Shown: positions 18,717 to 27,527, counted from the first letter of the stretch. The stretch: DNA of 64,000 nt from Imbroritus primus (GCF_964332355.1 NZ_OZ201293.1:496001-560000); one strand, 5' to 3'. Numbers and translations: made by a program. The notes: generated by a model not told the origin, from the letters alone.

Positions 18717-20087
18717 TTACTGCGTGGCAACGATTTCGCCACGCAGCGAGTGCGGGTAGGCCAGCGTGATCTTCACATCGAGCATCTGGCCGATCAGCTG
18801 GGTGCGGCGCGCTTCCGGCACGTGTGCGACGGGGAAGTTGACCACGCGGTTGTTCTCCGTGCGGCCGCTCAGCTCGTTGGGATCCTTGCGTGCGGCACCC
18901 TCTACGAGAATGCGCTGCACCGAGCCGACCATGCTTTCGCTGATGCGCTGCACGTTGGCCTCGATGGTCGCTTGCAGGTGCTGCAGGCGCTTGAGCTTGA
19001 CGGCGTGCGGCGTGTCGTCCGCCAGGTTGGCGGCCGGCGTGCCGGGGCGCGGGCTGAAGATGAAGCTGAACGAGGTATCGAAACCAGTGCTCTCGATCAG
19101 GTCCATCATCTTGTCGAAATCATCGTCGGTTTCGCCGGGAAAGCCGACGATGAAGTCCGACGACAGCGAAATGTCCGGACGGATGGCGCGCAGCTTGCGG
19201 ATGATGCTCTTGTATTCGAGGATCGTGTAGCCGCGCTTCATGGCCATCAGGATGCGGTCAGAGCCGTGCTGCACGGGCAGGTGCAGATGGTTCACCAGCT
19301 TTGGCACCTTGGCATACGTCTCGATCAGGCGCGGCGTGAATTCCTTCGGGTGGCTTGTGGTGTAGCGGATGCGCTCGATACCGGGGATTTCGGCCACATA
19401 CTCGATCAACAGCGCGAAGTCGGCGAGTTCGCTGGCATCACGCGTCATGGCGCCGCGATAGGCATTCACGTTCTGGCCCAGCAGCGTCACCTCGCGCACG
19501 CCCTGTTCGGCCAGCCCCGCGACTTCCGCCAGCACGTCGTCGAACGGGCGCGACACTTCCTCCCCTCGCGTGAACGGTACCACGCAATAGCTGCAGTATT
19601 TCGAGCAGCCTTCCATGATCGACACGAATGCCGTTGCACCTTCGACGCGGGCTGGCGGCAGGTGATCGAACTTCTCGATTTCCGGGAAGGAGATATCGAC
19701 CTGCGAGCGGCCAGTGGCGCGCCGCTTTTCCAGCATGTCCGGCAGGCGGTGCAGCGTCTGCGGGCCGAACACCACGTCGACATACGGCGCGCGTGCCACG
19801 ATGCTGGCGCCTTCCTGGCTGGCGACACAGCCGCCAACGCCGATCACGAGGTCAGGTTTTTCCTGCTTCAGCAGGCGCATGCGGCCCAGGTCGGAAAACA
19901 CCTTCTCCTGCGCCTTCTCGCGCACCGAGCAAGTGTTGAACAGGATCACGTCGGCGTCTTCCGGCCGGTCGGTGGGGATCATGCCTTCGGCGGCGTTGAG
20001 CACATCGGCCATCTTGTCCGAGTCGTACTCGTTCATCTGGCAGCCAAAGGTTTTGATGAAGACTTTCTTTTGCGGTTTGCTTTGCAT
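18717..20087 (-). CDS. miaB: tRNA-2-methylthio-N6-dimethylallyladenosine synthase MiaB
   Basis: A 456-residue radical-SAM methylthiotransferase that modifies A37 of tRNAs reading UNN codons. The N-terminal domain has cluster cysteines in TFGCQMNEYDSDKM, NTCSVREKAQEKV and GVGGCVASQEG. The radical-SAM motif is CSKYCSYCVVPFTRG (near residue 160). A C-terminal TRAM domain ends VKITLAYPHSLRGEIV. Length is standard. It is the first gene of a leftward unit with ybeZ and ybeY. Confidence 0.97.
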   Translation of the reverse strand: MQSKPQKKVFIKTFGCQMNEYDSDKMADVLNAAEGMIPTDRPEDADVILFNTCSVREKAQEKVFSDLGRMRLLKQEKPDLVIGVGGCVASQEGASIVARAPYVDVVFGPQTLHRLPDMLEKRRATGRSQVDISFPEIEKFDHLPPARVEGATAFVSIMEGCSKYCSYCVVPFTRGEEVSRPFDDVLAEVAGLAEQGVREVTLLGQNVNAYRGAMTRDASELADFALLIEYVAEIPGIERIRYTTSHPKEFTPRLIETYAKVPKLVNHLHLPVQHGSDRILMAMKRGYTILEYKSIIRKLRAIRPDISLSSDFIVGFPGETDDDFDKMMDLIESTGFDTSFSFIFSPRPGTPAANLADDTPHAVKLKRLQHLQATIEANVQRISESMVGSVQRILVEGAARKDPNELSGRTENNRVVNFPVAHVPEARRTQLIGQMLDVKITLAYPHSLRGEIVATQ

Positions 20088-20147
20088 GGTATGCCGTTCT
20101 CAGTGGTTGACCTGGGGGCATCAGGGCTTGGGGTGAATCAGGGAGGT

Positions 20148-20495
20148 TCAGGGTTCGCTGCGCCGCCGTTCCTCGTCGGTGAGGATCCAGACCGTGAGCA
20201 GCTGGCCGTACAGGTCCAGCTTGTAGCGCACGGCCAGTGTCTGCTCGGCCAGCTGCTGCGGACGCACGAGACGGTTCTCCTGCGAAATGATGCGCAGGCC
20301 GGGCGCGAAACGCAGCGTCTGGTTGCCGACCGTGGCGGTGGTGTTCGACGTCACGGTGAACTGGCTGCGCTTGGCATCGGCAGGGATCACGCGTGCGGTC
20401 TGCGCAAGGGCGGACCATGTGAGCAGGCCGCACAGCAGCCCGGTCGCCAGACGCGCACGGACGCGCAAAAACGGGGAGTGCAGGCGAGCAGGCAT
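20148..20495 (-). CDS. hypothetical exported protein
   Basis: A 115-residue protein with a probable signal peptide: arginines near residues 11-15, a hydrophobic core ATGLLCGLLTWSALA and a cut after ALA near residue 31. The mature part (about 84 residues) looks beta-rich and includes SQFTVTSNTTATVGNQTLRF and AVRYKLDLYGQLLTVWILTD. No family is recognised. It lies 60 bases upstream of miaB on the same strand and may share its promoter. Probably periplasmic, function unknown. Confidence 0.7.
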   Translation of the reverse strand: MPARLHSPFLRVRARLATGLLCGLLTWSALAQTARVIPADAKRSQFTVTSNTTATVGNQTLRFAPGLRIISQENRLVRPQQLAEQTLAVRYKLDLYGQLLTVWILTDEERRRSEP

Positions 20496-20724
20496 CAGGG
20501 ATCCATGGAAACGGGGCAGTCCGCCATTTTACCGGGTTGTGGCATGCTGTGGCGCACCGCCGGGCCAGGCCGGGCAGGGTGGAGCAAGAAGGCTGGTACA
20601 CTACGCCACTTCTTGCAGGGTTTCTTCCCTGCAGCCTGCGGGCCAGTCGCCCCGCCTTATGTCCAGACACCGCCTGTGATTGGCGCACCCACTGTGCGCA
20701 GGCCGGTGCCCATTGAATCCATTC

Positions 20725-22275
20725 ATGTCCTTTTCTGAACTCGGCTTGTCCGACAAACTCGTGCGTGCGGTGACCGAACTCGGCTATACCGTGCCCACCC
20801 CCATCCAGCGCCAGGCCATTCCCGCCGTGCTCGGCGGCGGCGACCTGCTGGCCGGCGCGCAGACCGGCACCGGCAAGACCGCCGGCTTCACGCTGCCGCT
20901 GCTGCAGCGCCTGTCCGGCACCGCTGCCGCGCAGGCCGGCAACCGTCGCCTGCCGCGCGCACTCGTGCTGACGCCGACGCGCGAACTGGCTGCGCAGGTC
21001 GAGGAGAGTGTGCGCGATTACGGCAAGTACCTGCCGCTGCGTTCCATGGTGATGTTCGGCGGCGTCGGCATCAACCCGCAGGTCGACCTGCTGCGCAAGG
21101 GCGTGGACATCGTCGTCGCCACGCCGGGCCGCCTGCTCGACCACGCCGGGCAGCGCACCATCGACCTGTCGAACATCGAGATCCTCGTGCTCGATGAAGC
21201 CGATCGCATGCTCGACATGGGCTTCATCCACGATATCCGCAAGGTGCTGGCCCTGCTGCCGCAGAAGCGCCAGAACCTGCTGTTCTCTGCTACCTTCTCC
21301 GACGAGATCCGTGCGCTGGCCGACAAGCTGCTGGACCAGCCCGTCTCGATCGAAGTGGCGCGCCGCAACACCACGGCGGAAACCGTGGCGCAGCGCATCT
21401 ATCCGGTCGACCGCGAACGCAAGCGCGAACTGCTTGCGCATCTGGTGAAGACGCATGACTGGCACCAGGTGCTGGTGTTCACGCGTACCAAGCACGGCGC
21501 CAACCGCCTGGCTGAACAGTTGAGCAAGGACGGCATTCCCGCACTGGCGATCCATGGCAACAAGAGCCAGTCGGCGCGCACGCGTGCCCTGAGCGAATTC
21601 AAGGGCGGCACGCTGCGCGTGCTGGTGGCGACCGATATCGCCGCGCGTGGCATCGACATCGACCAGTTGCCGCACGTCGTTAATTTCGATCTGCCCAATG
21701 TGTCCGAAGACTACGTGCATCGCATTGGCCGCACGGGCCGGGCCGGAGCGGAAGGCGAAGCGATCTCGCTGGTCTGCATCGATGAACATGGCCTGCTGCG
21801 CGACATCGAACGCCTGATCAAGCGCGAGCTGCCACGCACCGTGTTGCCGGGCTTCGAACCCGATCCGACGATCGCCGCCGAACCGATCCCCAATGGCCGC
21901 CAGTCGCGCAACGCGCCGCGAGGCGCGCCCAGGGCGCCGCGCAATCCCGCGAATAATGCGCCGCGCCAAGCCAAGGCGCCGGCCCCGCAAGGCCAGCCCC
22001 GCCACGAGGGCGCGTCCGGCAATCGCGGCAACAGCAGTGGCAACCCGGCTCGTGCGGATGCCGGCAGCGCACATGCCCGTGGCAAGCCTGTGCAGGGCAA
22101 TGGACAAGGCCGTCCCGCGTCCACACCGGCGCCGCGTCACGGCGCGCCGGCGCGTGCACCGCAGGCCCGACCCGCGCAGCCCGCGGCGCGGCAGGATGCT
22201 CCGGCTGGTCATTCAGCCGCGGGGCGCACCCGTCGGCCACATGCCGCTCTGCTGGGCGGCGGCAACAAGTCCTGA
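20725..22275 (+). CDS. rhlE: DEAD-box RNA helicase RhlE
   Basis: A 516-residue DEAD-box helicase. Ordered motifs are TPIQRQAIP (Q motif), AQTGTGKT (Walker A), PTRELA, TPGRLLD, LDEADRMLDMGF, FSATF, then in the second RecA domain LVATDIAARGIDIDQLP and HRIGRTGRAG. From about residue 390 the tail is a low-complexity Ala/Pro/Arg/Gly/Asn extension of some 125 residues, basic and probably RNA-binding. The frame is open upstream, but ATG 20725 gives the standard MSFSELGLSDKLVRAV start. srkA follows after 11 bases. Confidence 0.95.
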   Translation: MSFSELGLSDKLVRAVTELGYTVPTPIQRQAIPAVLGGGDLLAGAQTGTGKTAGFTLPLLQRLSGTAAAQAGNRRLPRALVLTPTRELAAQVEESVRDYGKYLPLRSMVMFGGVGINPQVDLLRKGVDIVVATPGRLLDHAGQRTIDLSNIEILVLDEADRMLDMGFIHDIRKVLALLPQKRQNLLFSATFSDEIRALADKLLDQPVSIEVARRNTTAETVAQRIYPVDRERKRELLAHLVKTHDWHQVLVFTRTKHGANRLAEQLSKDGIPALAIHGNKSQSARTRALSEFKGGTLRVLVATDIAARGIDIDQLPHVVNFDLPNVSEDYVHRIGRTGRAGAEGEAISLVCIDEHGLLRDIERLIKRELPRTVLPGFEPDPTIAAEPIPNGRQSRNAPRGAPRAPRNPANNAPRQAKAPAPQGQPRHEGASGNRGNSSGNPARADAGSAHARGKPVQGNGQGRPASTPAPRHGAPARAPQARPAQPAARQDAPAGHSAAGRTRRPHAALLGGGNKS

Positions 22276-22286
22276 GGCGTCTGCCC

Positions 22287-23345
22287 ATGGCCGCCGATCC
22301 CACTGTCCCGTACGCGGGTCTCTCGCCGGAACGGATCCTCGAGGCACTCGAGTCGGTGGGGCTGCGGCCGGACGGGCGGCTGCTCGCCCTCAACAGCTAC
22401 GAAAACCGTGTCTACCAGGTCGGCATGGAAGAGAGTGCGCCGCTGGTGGCCAAGTTCTATCGTCCTGGCCGCTGGACGCGCGAGGCGATCCTCGAAGAGC
22501 ACCGCTTTGTACAGCAACTGGCCGATGCGGAAATTCCGGCCGTGCCGCCGCTGGCATTCGCGGCCGAGTTTGTGGGGCAGCTGGCAGACGACCGTGGCAG
22601 CTGCACGCTGCCCGAGTACGGTGGCTTTGCCTTCGCGGTTTTTCCGCGTTGTCCTGGCCGCGTCCCGGCGCTCGACCAGCCCGATACGTTGCAATGGATG
22701 GGCCGCTTTCTTGGGCGCATCCACGCTTTGGGCACACTCGAACCCTACCGCCATCGCCTGACCCTCGATATCGATTCATTCGGCCATGCGCCGCGCGACT
22801 GGCTGCTGGCGCATGACATGATTCCGCCGGAGCTGTTGCCGGCGTGGCGCAGTGTTGTCGATCAGGCGCTGGAAGCCGTGCAGGCCTGCTATGCGCGCGC
22901 CGGTAACGTCAATCTTTTGCGCCTGCATGGCGACTGCCATGCGGGCAACGTGCTGTGGATCGACGAGGCCGATGTTCCGCGTTACGGCGCGGGCGTCTTG
23001 CCGGGCCCGCATTTCGTCGACTTCGACGATAGCTGCATGGGTCCGGCGGTGCAGGATCTGTGGATGCTGCTGTCCGGCGACCGTGCCGCGATGACGCGCC
23101 AGCTCGGCGATATCCTCGCGGGCTACGAGGATTTCTGCAGCTTCGATCCGCGCGAACTCCATCTGGTGGAAGCGCTGCGCACGCTGCGCCTGATCCATTA
23201 CTCCGGCTGGCTGGCGCGTCGCTGGGATGACCCGGCGTTCAAGGCCGCCTTCCCGTGGTTCGATACGCCGCGCTACTGGCAGGACCGCATTCTGGAATTG
23301 CGCGAGCAGGTCGCGTTGATGCAGGAACCGCCGCTCGCCGCATGA
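22287..23345 (+). CDS. srkA: stress response kinase SrkA (YihE)
   Basis: A 352-residue protein kinase of the APH/choline-kinase fold, a cytosolic Ser/Thr kinase linked to envelope stress and toxin-induced death in E. coli. SYENRVYQVG and LVAKFYRPGRWTREAILEEH form the ATP-binding lobe. The catalytic loop is RLHGDCHAGNVLW (near residue 213) and the metal-binding Asp is in HFVDFDDSCMGPAVQDLW. In enterobacteria SrkA belongs to the Cpx regulon. Here a Cpx-like kinase/regulator pair lies just downstream on the opposite strand. Confidence 0.93.
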   Translation: MAADPTVPYAGLSPERILEALESVGLRPDGRLLALNSYENRVYQVGMEESAPLVAKFYRPGRWTREAILEEHRFVQQLADAEIPAVPPLAFAAEFVGQLADDRGSCTLPEYGGFAFAVFPRCPGRVPALDQPDTLQWMGRFLGRIHALGTLEPYRHRLTLDIDSFGHAPRDWLLAHDMIPPELLPAWRSVVDQALEAVQACYARAGNVNLLRLHGDCHAGNVLWIDEADVPRYGAGVLPGPHFVDFDDSCMGPAVQDLWMLLSGDRAAMTRQLGDILAGYEDFCSFDPRELHLVEALRTLRLIHYSGWLARRWDDPAFKAAFPWFDTPRYWQDRILELREQVALMQEPPLAA

Positions 23346-23387
23346 CGGGCGCTGCCTGGCAACGTCTGCGTTTCTGTCCGCTGGCTG

Positions 23388-24809
23388 TCAGGCGCCCGCG
23401 GCCAACGGCAGCGTCATGGTCACCATCAATCCTCCCGCCGGCCGGTTGGCCGCTACGATCGTGCCGCCATGCGCCAGTACGGCGCGCTGCGCGATTGCCA
23501 GTCCCAGTCCATAGCCGCCATTGGCCGGCGCATTGCCGAGCCGGACGAAAGGTTCGAAGATCGCGTCAATCTGCCCGGGCGGTACGCCGGGGCCTTGGTC
23601 GCTGACCGAGATGCAGACGCGCTGCGGTGCGCAGTGCAGCATGACATCCACCGACTGGCCCGTTTGTGAATACTTCAATGCATTGCGCACGATGTTTTCC
23701 AGCGCGCGATGCAAGAGCTCGGCCCGCCCGCGCACCAGCGCCTCGCTATCGGCCGTGCAGCCTTCCTGCGCATACCGCAAGCTGATGCCGGCGTTCTCGG
23801 CTTCGAAGCGCGCGTCGTCGAGCACCGCTTCGGTCAGTTCCAGCATGTCGAAATACTCATCGCCCGCCGCATCGGCGCGTGCCTCGAGGCGCGACAGCGT
23901 CAGCAGCTCGCCGACCAGCAGGTCGAGACGGTTGGACTCGCGCTCGATGCGCTCGAAGGCCGCTGCGGTCGGGCCATCCGGTGCCATATCGCTCTGGCGG
24001 GCCAGCCCGATGGCGACCTGCAGGCGCGCGAGCGGCGAGCGCAGTTCGTGTGAGACATCGTGCAGCAACTGGCGCTGGGCGGAGACCAGATGGCTGAGAC
24101 GCGCTGCCATGTGGTCGAAATCCCGGCCGAGGTCGGCCACTTCGTCACGGCGCTTACCCATCTCGTGCGCGACGCGTGTCTCGAGGTCGCCCTGGGCGAG
24201 CCGGTCGAAGGCACGGCGCAGCGTGCGGATGGGGCGCGAGAGGTACCACGCCATGAGGGCGGCGAACACCAGTGCGGCCACGCCGCTGATCAGAAGGGGG
24301 GGAATCGGTACGCCGGCGATGGTGCCAGGCCGGTTGCGCCCAGGCGGTCCACGGCGGTCGGCTGCCACGCCATCGGGGGCGGCGATGAACACCAGCATGT
24401 CCTGACCGGCCGGGGTGGTGGCAATCTGCACGGTGGGCCTGCGGCGTGGGTCCTGGCTGCTGTCATCGGCCTGCTGCGGCTCGTTGCTGAGCGTGCGGGC
24501 GCGGGCCAGGGCGGCAGCAGGCACCGTGCGCCCGAGTACGTCCGCGCCTTGGCCGTCGACCGCGAACAGCCGCTCGCGCGTGAAGCGTGGCCAGTCGGCC
24601 AGCAGGGCCTCGAAGGCGGGGGTGCCGCCAAAGCGCAGGGCATTGGATGCGGCGCTCGTCATGAGCGCGATGCGCGGGCCGCTCGCCAGTTCTTCAGGCG
24701 CGGGTGCGCGTGATTCGTTGTAGAGCGCGATCACGAAGCCGACGGCAATCGACACGCCGATCAGCGTCAGCCACAAGGCGATGAGGATCTTCCAGAACAG
24801 GCGGCCCAT
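23388..24809 (-). CDS. Cpx-like sensor histidine kinase
   Basis: A 473-residue inner-membrane sensor. Transmembrane helices lie at about 7-30 (ILIALWLTLIGVSIAVGFVI) and 155-178 (LLISGVAALVFAALMAWYL), and they flank a periplasmic domain of about 120 residues. HAMP is followed by the HisKA H-box LLHDVSHELRSPLARLQ, the N-box ENIVRNALKYS, the G-boxes DQGPGVPP and GLGLAIAQRAVLAHGG. All catalytic residues are present. The organisation and the partner genes (OmpR-type regulator upstream, divergent Spy/CpxP-like gene) match CpxA-type envelope stress sensing. Coupled to the regulator with a 12-base gap. Confidence 0.88.
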   Translation of the reverse strand: MGRLFWKILIALWLTLIGVSIAVGFVIALYNESRAPAPEELASGPRIALMTSAASNALRFGGTPAFEALLADWPRFTRERLFAVDGQGADVLGRTVPAAALARARTLSNEPQQADDSSQDPRRRPTVQIATTPAGQDMLVFIAAPDGVAADRRGPPGRNRPGTIAGVPIPPLLISGVAALVFAALMAWYLSRPIRTLRRAFDRLAQGDLETRVAHEMGKRRDEVADLGRDFDHMAARLSHLVSAQRQLLHDVSHELRSPLARLQVAIGLARQSDMAPDGPTAAAFERIERESNRLDLLVGELLTLSRLEARADAAGDEYFDMLELTEAVLDDARFEAENAGISLRYAQEGCTADSEALVRGRAELLHRALENIVRNALKYSQTGQSVDVMLHCAPQRVCISVSDQGPGVPPGQIDAIFEPFVRLGNAPANGGYGLGLAIAQRAVLAHGGTIVAANRPAGGLMVTMTLPLAAGA

Positions 24810-24821
24810 GCTGACTCTGAT

Positions 24822-25508
24822 TTACTCGAATGCCATCTTGTAGCCGACGCCGCGCACCGTATGGATCGGCGCCTGGCCATCCGCAAAGGCTGCCAGCTTC
24901 TGGCGCAGGTTACTCATGTGGACGTCGACGCTGCGGTCGTAACGCGTATGCGGACGGCCGAGCGCGCCCTCGCACAGGGCTGCCTTGGTCAGCACGCGTC
25001 CGGCGCCGGCCACCAGCATTTCCAGGAGGTTGAATTCGGCGCTCGTCAATTCCAGCGGCGTGCCCTCCCATTCGGCGCGGCGCTGCTCAGGATAGACGCG
25101 GATCGGGCCGAGTGCGGCCGGCTCGGTGGTACGGCTTTGCCGTGCCGCATCGCCGGACCGCCGCAGGATGGCCCTCAGGCGCGCCACCAGTTCGCGCGGC
25201 GAGCAGGGCTTGGGCACGTAGTCGTCCGCGCCGAGTTCGAGACCGACGATGCGGTCGATGTCGTCGCCCTTGGCGGTTAGCATGATGACGGGGATGCGGC
25301 TGCTCTGGCGGATGCGTCGCAGGGCATCGATGCCGTTCAGGCGGGGCATCATGATGTCGAGCACCACGGCCGCATAGTCGCCGGACAGAGCCGCTTTCAC
25401 GCCGGCTTCGCCGTCATGCAGCGTGTCGGTCTCGAAGCCTTCAGTGGCGAGGTATTCCGCCAGCATGGCGCAGAGCTCGGTGTCGTCGTCGACCAGTACA
25501 ATCCGCAC
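24822..25508 (-). CDS. Cpx-like OmpR-family response regulator
   Basis: A 228-residue response regulator. The receiver acidic pocket is VLVDDDTELC, the phosphorylated Asp is in VVLDIMMPRLNGIDAL (near residue 52), and the conserved lysine is in MLTAKGDD. The C-terminal winged helix (about 130-225) contains ELTSAEFNLLEML and HTVRGVGYKMA. It is the first gene of the leftward regulator-kinase pair and faces the Spy-like gene across a 210-base region holding three TTTACGC repeats, so autoregulation and control of the divergent gene are likely. Confidence 0.9.
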   Translation of the reverse strand: MRIVLVDDDTELCAMLAEYLATEGFETDTLHDGEAGVKAALSGDYAAVVLDIMMPRLNGIDALRRIRQSSRIPVIMLTAKGDDIDRIVGLELGADDYVPKPCSPRELVARLRAILRRSGDAARQSRTTEPAALGPIRVYPEQRRAEWEGTPLELTSAEFNLLEMLVAGAGRVLTKAALCEGALGRPHTRYDRSVDVHMSNLRQKLAAFADGQAPIHTVRGVGYKMAFE

Positions 25509-25595
25509 AGCCTTTCCTCTAGATAGCGTTCCGGTAACGTTATCTTCCCCGATCAGGCCGGGTGTGCCAACCGGCCGCCGGGCTTTCTCACATTC

Positions 25596-25632
25596 TTTAC
25601 GCGATCTTTACGCTCCATTCACCCCACTTTAC
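25596..25632. promoter_or_regulatory. triple TTTACGC direct repeat, probable response-regulator operator
   Basis: TTTAC starts at 25596, 25607 and 25628, each followed by GC. The spacing is 11 and 21 bases, about one and two helical turns, so all three face the same side of the DNA. On the other strand the first two read GTAAA-N6-GTAAA, the form of the enterobacterial CpxR box. The region lies between the divergent regulator and Spy-like genes. Confidence 0.65.
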
Positions 25633-25719
25633 GCGGGCATCGCCGACACTTCGATCCATGGTTCGGCGTCGCACTCACTCCCGCGGCGGCCGGACCCAAC
25701 CAGAAAGAAGGAGCTCGAC

Positions 25720-26250
25720 ATGATCACGACCAAGCGTTATCTCACCGTTCTGATGACCTCCGCTGCCCTGCTGGGTGCCGGTGCGGTTTCCGCCCAATCG
25801 GCGCCACCCCAGGGACAACCGCCGGCTGCGGGCGAGCGTGCGATGCACAAGCATGACGGTGGCGAGCGCGGCAAGCATCATTTCGGCCATCGTGGCCATC
25901 ATCGTGGCGACGGCATGATGATGCGCGGCCTCAACCTGAGTGACGCGCAAAAGGATCAGATCTTCAAGATCCGCCATGCGCAAATGCCCGCCGTGCGCGA
26001 TCAGATGAAGATCGTGCGCGCCAATCGGGCCGAACTGCGCAAGCTGAGCCTGGCGACTACCTTCGACGCCGCCAAGGCTCGCCAGCTGGCGGGGGCCGAA
26101 GCCCAGGCACGGGCCTCGCTGAGCGTGATGCGCGCCGAGACGCAGCAGAAGATTTTCGCGCTGCTGACGCCGGAGCAACGCCAGCAGGTGCTAAAGCGCC
26201 AGCAAGAGCGGGCGGAGCGCGGCGAACGCGGGATGCGCCAGCCGGCCTGA
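25720..26250 (+). CDS. Spy/CpxP-family periplasmic LTXXQ protein
   Basis: A 176-residue exported protein with a signal peptide (LTVLMTSAALLGAGAVSAQS, cut after VSA near residue 24). Next come a His/Gly-rich stretch (about 45-70), a helical domain with RGLNLSDAQKDQIFKIRHAQ and the LTXXQ-type motif LLTPEQRQQVLKRQ. The family includes CpxP (inhibitor of CpxA) and Spy (periplasmic chaperone). The His-rich segment may bind metal. The frame is open upstream, but ATG 25720 follows an AAGAAGGAG ribosome binding site. Divergent from the Cpx-like pair, it is probably a target and feedback partner. Confidence 0.88.
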   Translation: MITTKRYLTVLMTSAALLGAGAVSAQSAPPQGQPPAAGERAMHKHDGGERGKHHFGHRGHHRGDGMMMRGLNLSDAQKDQIFKIRHAQMPAVRDQMKIVRANRAELRKLSLATTFDAAKARQLAGAEAQARASLSVMRAETQQKIFALLTPEQRQQVLKRQQERAERGERGMRQPA

Positions 26251-26286
26251 GTCTGGTCGGTACGCGGCGCGTCAGTCCATCCGGCC

Positions 26287-26316
26287 AAAAAAAAGCACCC
26301 TGCGGGGTGCTTTTTT
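26287..26316. terminator. bidirectional terminator between the Spy-like gene and infA
   Basis: GCACCC (26295-26300) and GGGTGC (26305-26310) form a short stem, with eight A to the left and six T to the right. It serves the rightward Spy-like gene and the leftward infA. Confidence 0.9.
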
Positions 26317-26387
26317 CTTGTGCGGTCCACGCCTGCCCAGGCAGCGGCCAGACCGGCCGGCTGTGCAAGAACGGTACCGCGTACGCC

Positions 26388-26657
26388 TTAGCGGCGCTGT
26401 CCCGGCCGTTGCGGACGCGGGGCGCCGGACGGGCGCTCATCCTTGTGGCGGAAACTGATCCGTGCCTTGGTCAGGTCATACGGGGACATCTCGATGGTGA
26501 CTTTGTCGCCGGCGAGAATACGGATACGGTGCTTGCGCATCTTTCCCGAAGCATATGCGCCGACTTCGACGCCGTTTTCCAGCATGACGCGAAAACGGGT
26601 ATCGGGCAGCACTTCGGCAACCACGCCTTCCAGTTCGATCAGATCTTCTTTTGACAT
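26388..26657 (-). CDS. infA: translation initiation factor IF-1, tailed paralogue
   Basis: An 89-residue IF-1, the S1-like OB-fold factor that binds the ribosomal A site during initiation. MSKEDLIELEGVVAEVLPDT and MRKHRIRILAGDKVTIEMSPYDL are conserved. The usual bacterial IF-1 has 72 residues. Here a basic Pro/Arg/Gly tail (about residues 73-89) is added. It stands alone, not in the ribosomal protein operon, so it is probably the second, accessory infA known in Burkholderiales. Upstream there is a 500-base non-coding region with a large inverted repeat. Confidence 0.92.
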   Translation of the reverse strand: MSKEDLIELEGVVAEVLPDTRFRVMLENGVEVGAYASGKMRKHRIRILAGDKVTIEMSPYDLTKARISFRHKDERPSGAPRPQRPGQRR

Positions 26658-27118
26658 ATTGCTTTTCCTTCTATGCGCTCAGGCAGCGCGGTGTTGCCGC
26701 ACAGGCGGCGGGCCGTGTGCGGAGGACGCAGGGTGCGTGCGGTCGCGCCAGAGGCGCGAGGTTCCGGCAGACGGGCCGGGCGTGGCCAGCAGCCCGAGGG
26801 GCGCGGCCGGCATCAGGAGTTCGAGGCGCTTCGTCAGAGCGGATGCCACGCGAGGCGGGGCGAAGCGGGCGAGAATTGGAAACGCGATCAAAATGATTCT
26901 GGCACCGGTGAGCGCCTTGCCATGCTCGTCGTACGGCCTGTCGCCGCACCCGGCCAGAACCGGGTTACTTCATTTTGATCGCGCTTCTTTGATGATTGTG
27001 GATTCAAGCGAACCCGTGCAATCCGTCATTATATTTGATGCGGCGCAACAGCGAAAGTCCCAGCCTGGAAGGGCGCGGACCGCACATCGGCATGATGGCG
27101 GCACATGGGCTGCCACAA
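26658..27118. other. non-coding region upstream of infA
   Basis: About 460 bases between infA and the cspA terminator without a convincing gene on either strand. It holds the long inverted repeat at 26883-26983. The infA promoter must lie here, but no clear hexamer pair was found. Confidence 0.4.
26883..26983. repeat. 14-bp perfect inverted repeat with inner stem
   Basis: CGCGATCAAAATGA at 26883-26896 is exactly complementary to TCATTTTGATCGCG at 26970-26983. A second pair inside, TTCTGGC (26897-26903) with GCCAGAA (26953-26959), extends the stem after a 10-base bulge. As RNA this would be a long imperfect hairpin of about 100 nt in the infA upstream region. Confidence 0.75.
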
Positions 27119-27147
27119 AGAAAAAGCCCCCGCAGTGCGGGGGCTTT
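27119..27147 (-). terminator. intrinsic terminator of the cold-shock gene
   Basis: GCCCCCGCA (27126-27134) pairs with TGCGGGGGC (27136-27144). On the minus strand a T-rich run follows. It lies just downstream of the cold-shock gene stop. Confidence 0.88.
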
Positions 27148-27163
27148 CCGGTGCTGGCTGGTA

Positions 27164-27370
27164 TTAACCAATGACCTGGATGTTCGAAGCCTGACGGCCT
27201 TTCGGACCAGTCGTCACATCGAAGCTCACCTTGGCGCCTTCGGCCAGCGACTTGAAGCCCGTGCCGGCAATGGCGGAAAAGTGTGCGAACAGATCTTCAC
27301 CGCCGTCTTCCGGGGTAATGAAGCCAAAACCTTTTGCGTCGTTAAACCACTTAACGGTACCCGTTGCCAT
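27164..27370 (-). CDS. cold shock-like protein (CspA family)
   Basis: A 68-residue single-domain cold-shock protein that binds single-stranded RNA or DNA. RNP1 is KGFGFITPE (near residue 13) and RNP2 is DLFAHFSAI (near residue 27). The ATG follows an AAGGAAG ribosome binding site. An AT-richer leader of roughly 150 bases precedes it, in line with the long 5' untranslated regions of csp genes. It ends at a strong terminator. Confidence 0.95.
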   Translation of the reverse strand: MATGTVKWFNDAKGFGFITPEDGGEDLFAHFSAIAGTGFKSLAEGAKVSFDVTTGPKGRQASNIQVIG

Positions 27371-27527
27371 GTTACTTCCTTAATAGTGTTGATATGAGCT
27401 TTCGCTCGCTTGCATACGAAGATCCAGGAAGCAGACAATCGACATACCAACCGCATGAGCGATCAACTGAACACCAACCTCACTTACCCTAAGATCCTGC
27501 ACGAGTCGTTATACGGATAAATTTTCT

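Noticed and set aside
18711..20738. Open frame of 675 codons antisense to miaB
   Set aside because: A shadow of miaB, which has all radical-SAM and Fe-S motifs on the minus strand.
19852..22212. Open frame of 786 codons antisense to rhlE
   Set aside because: It crosses a gene boundary and mirrors the helicase. No domain is visible.
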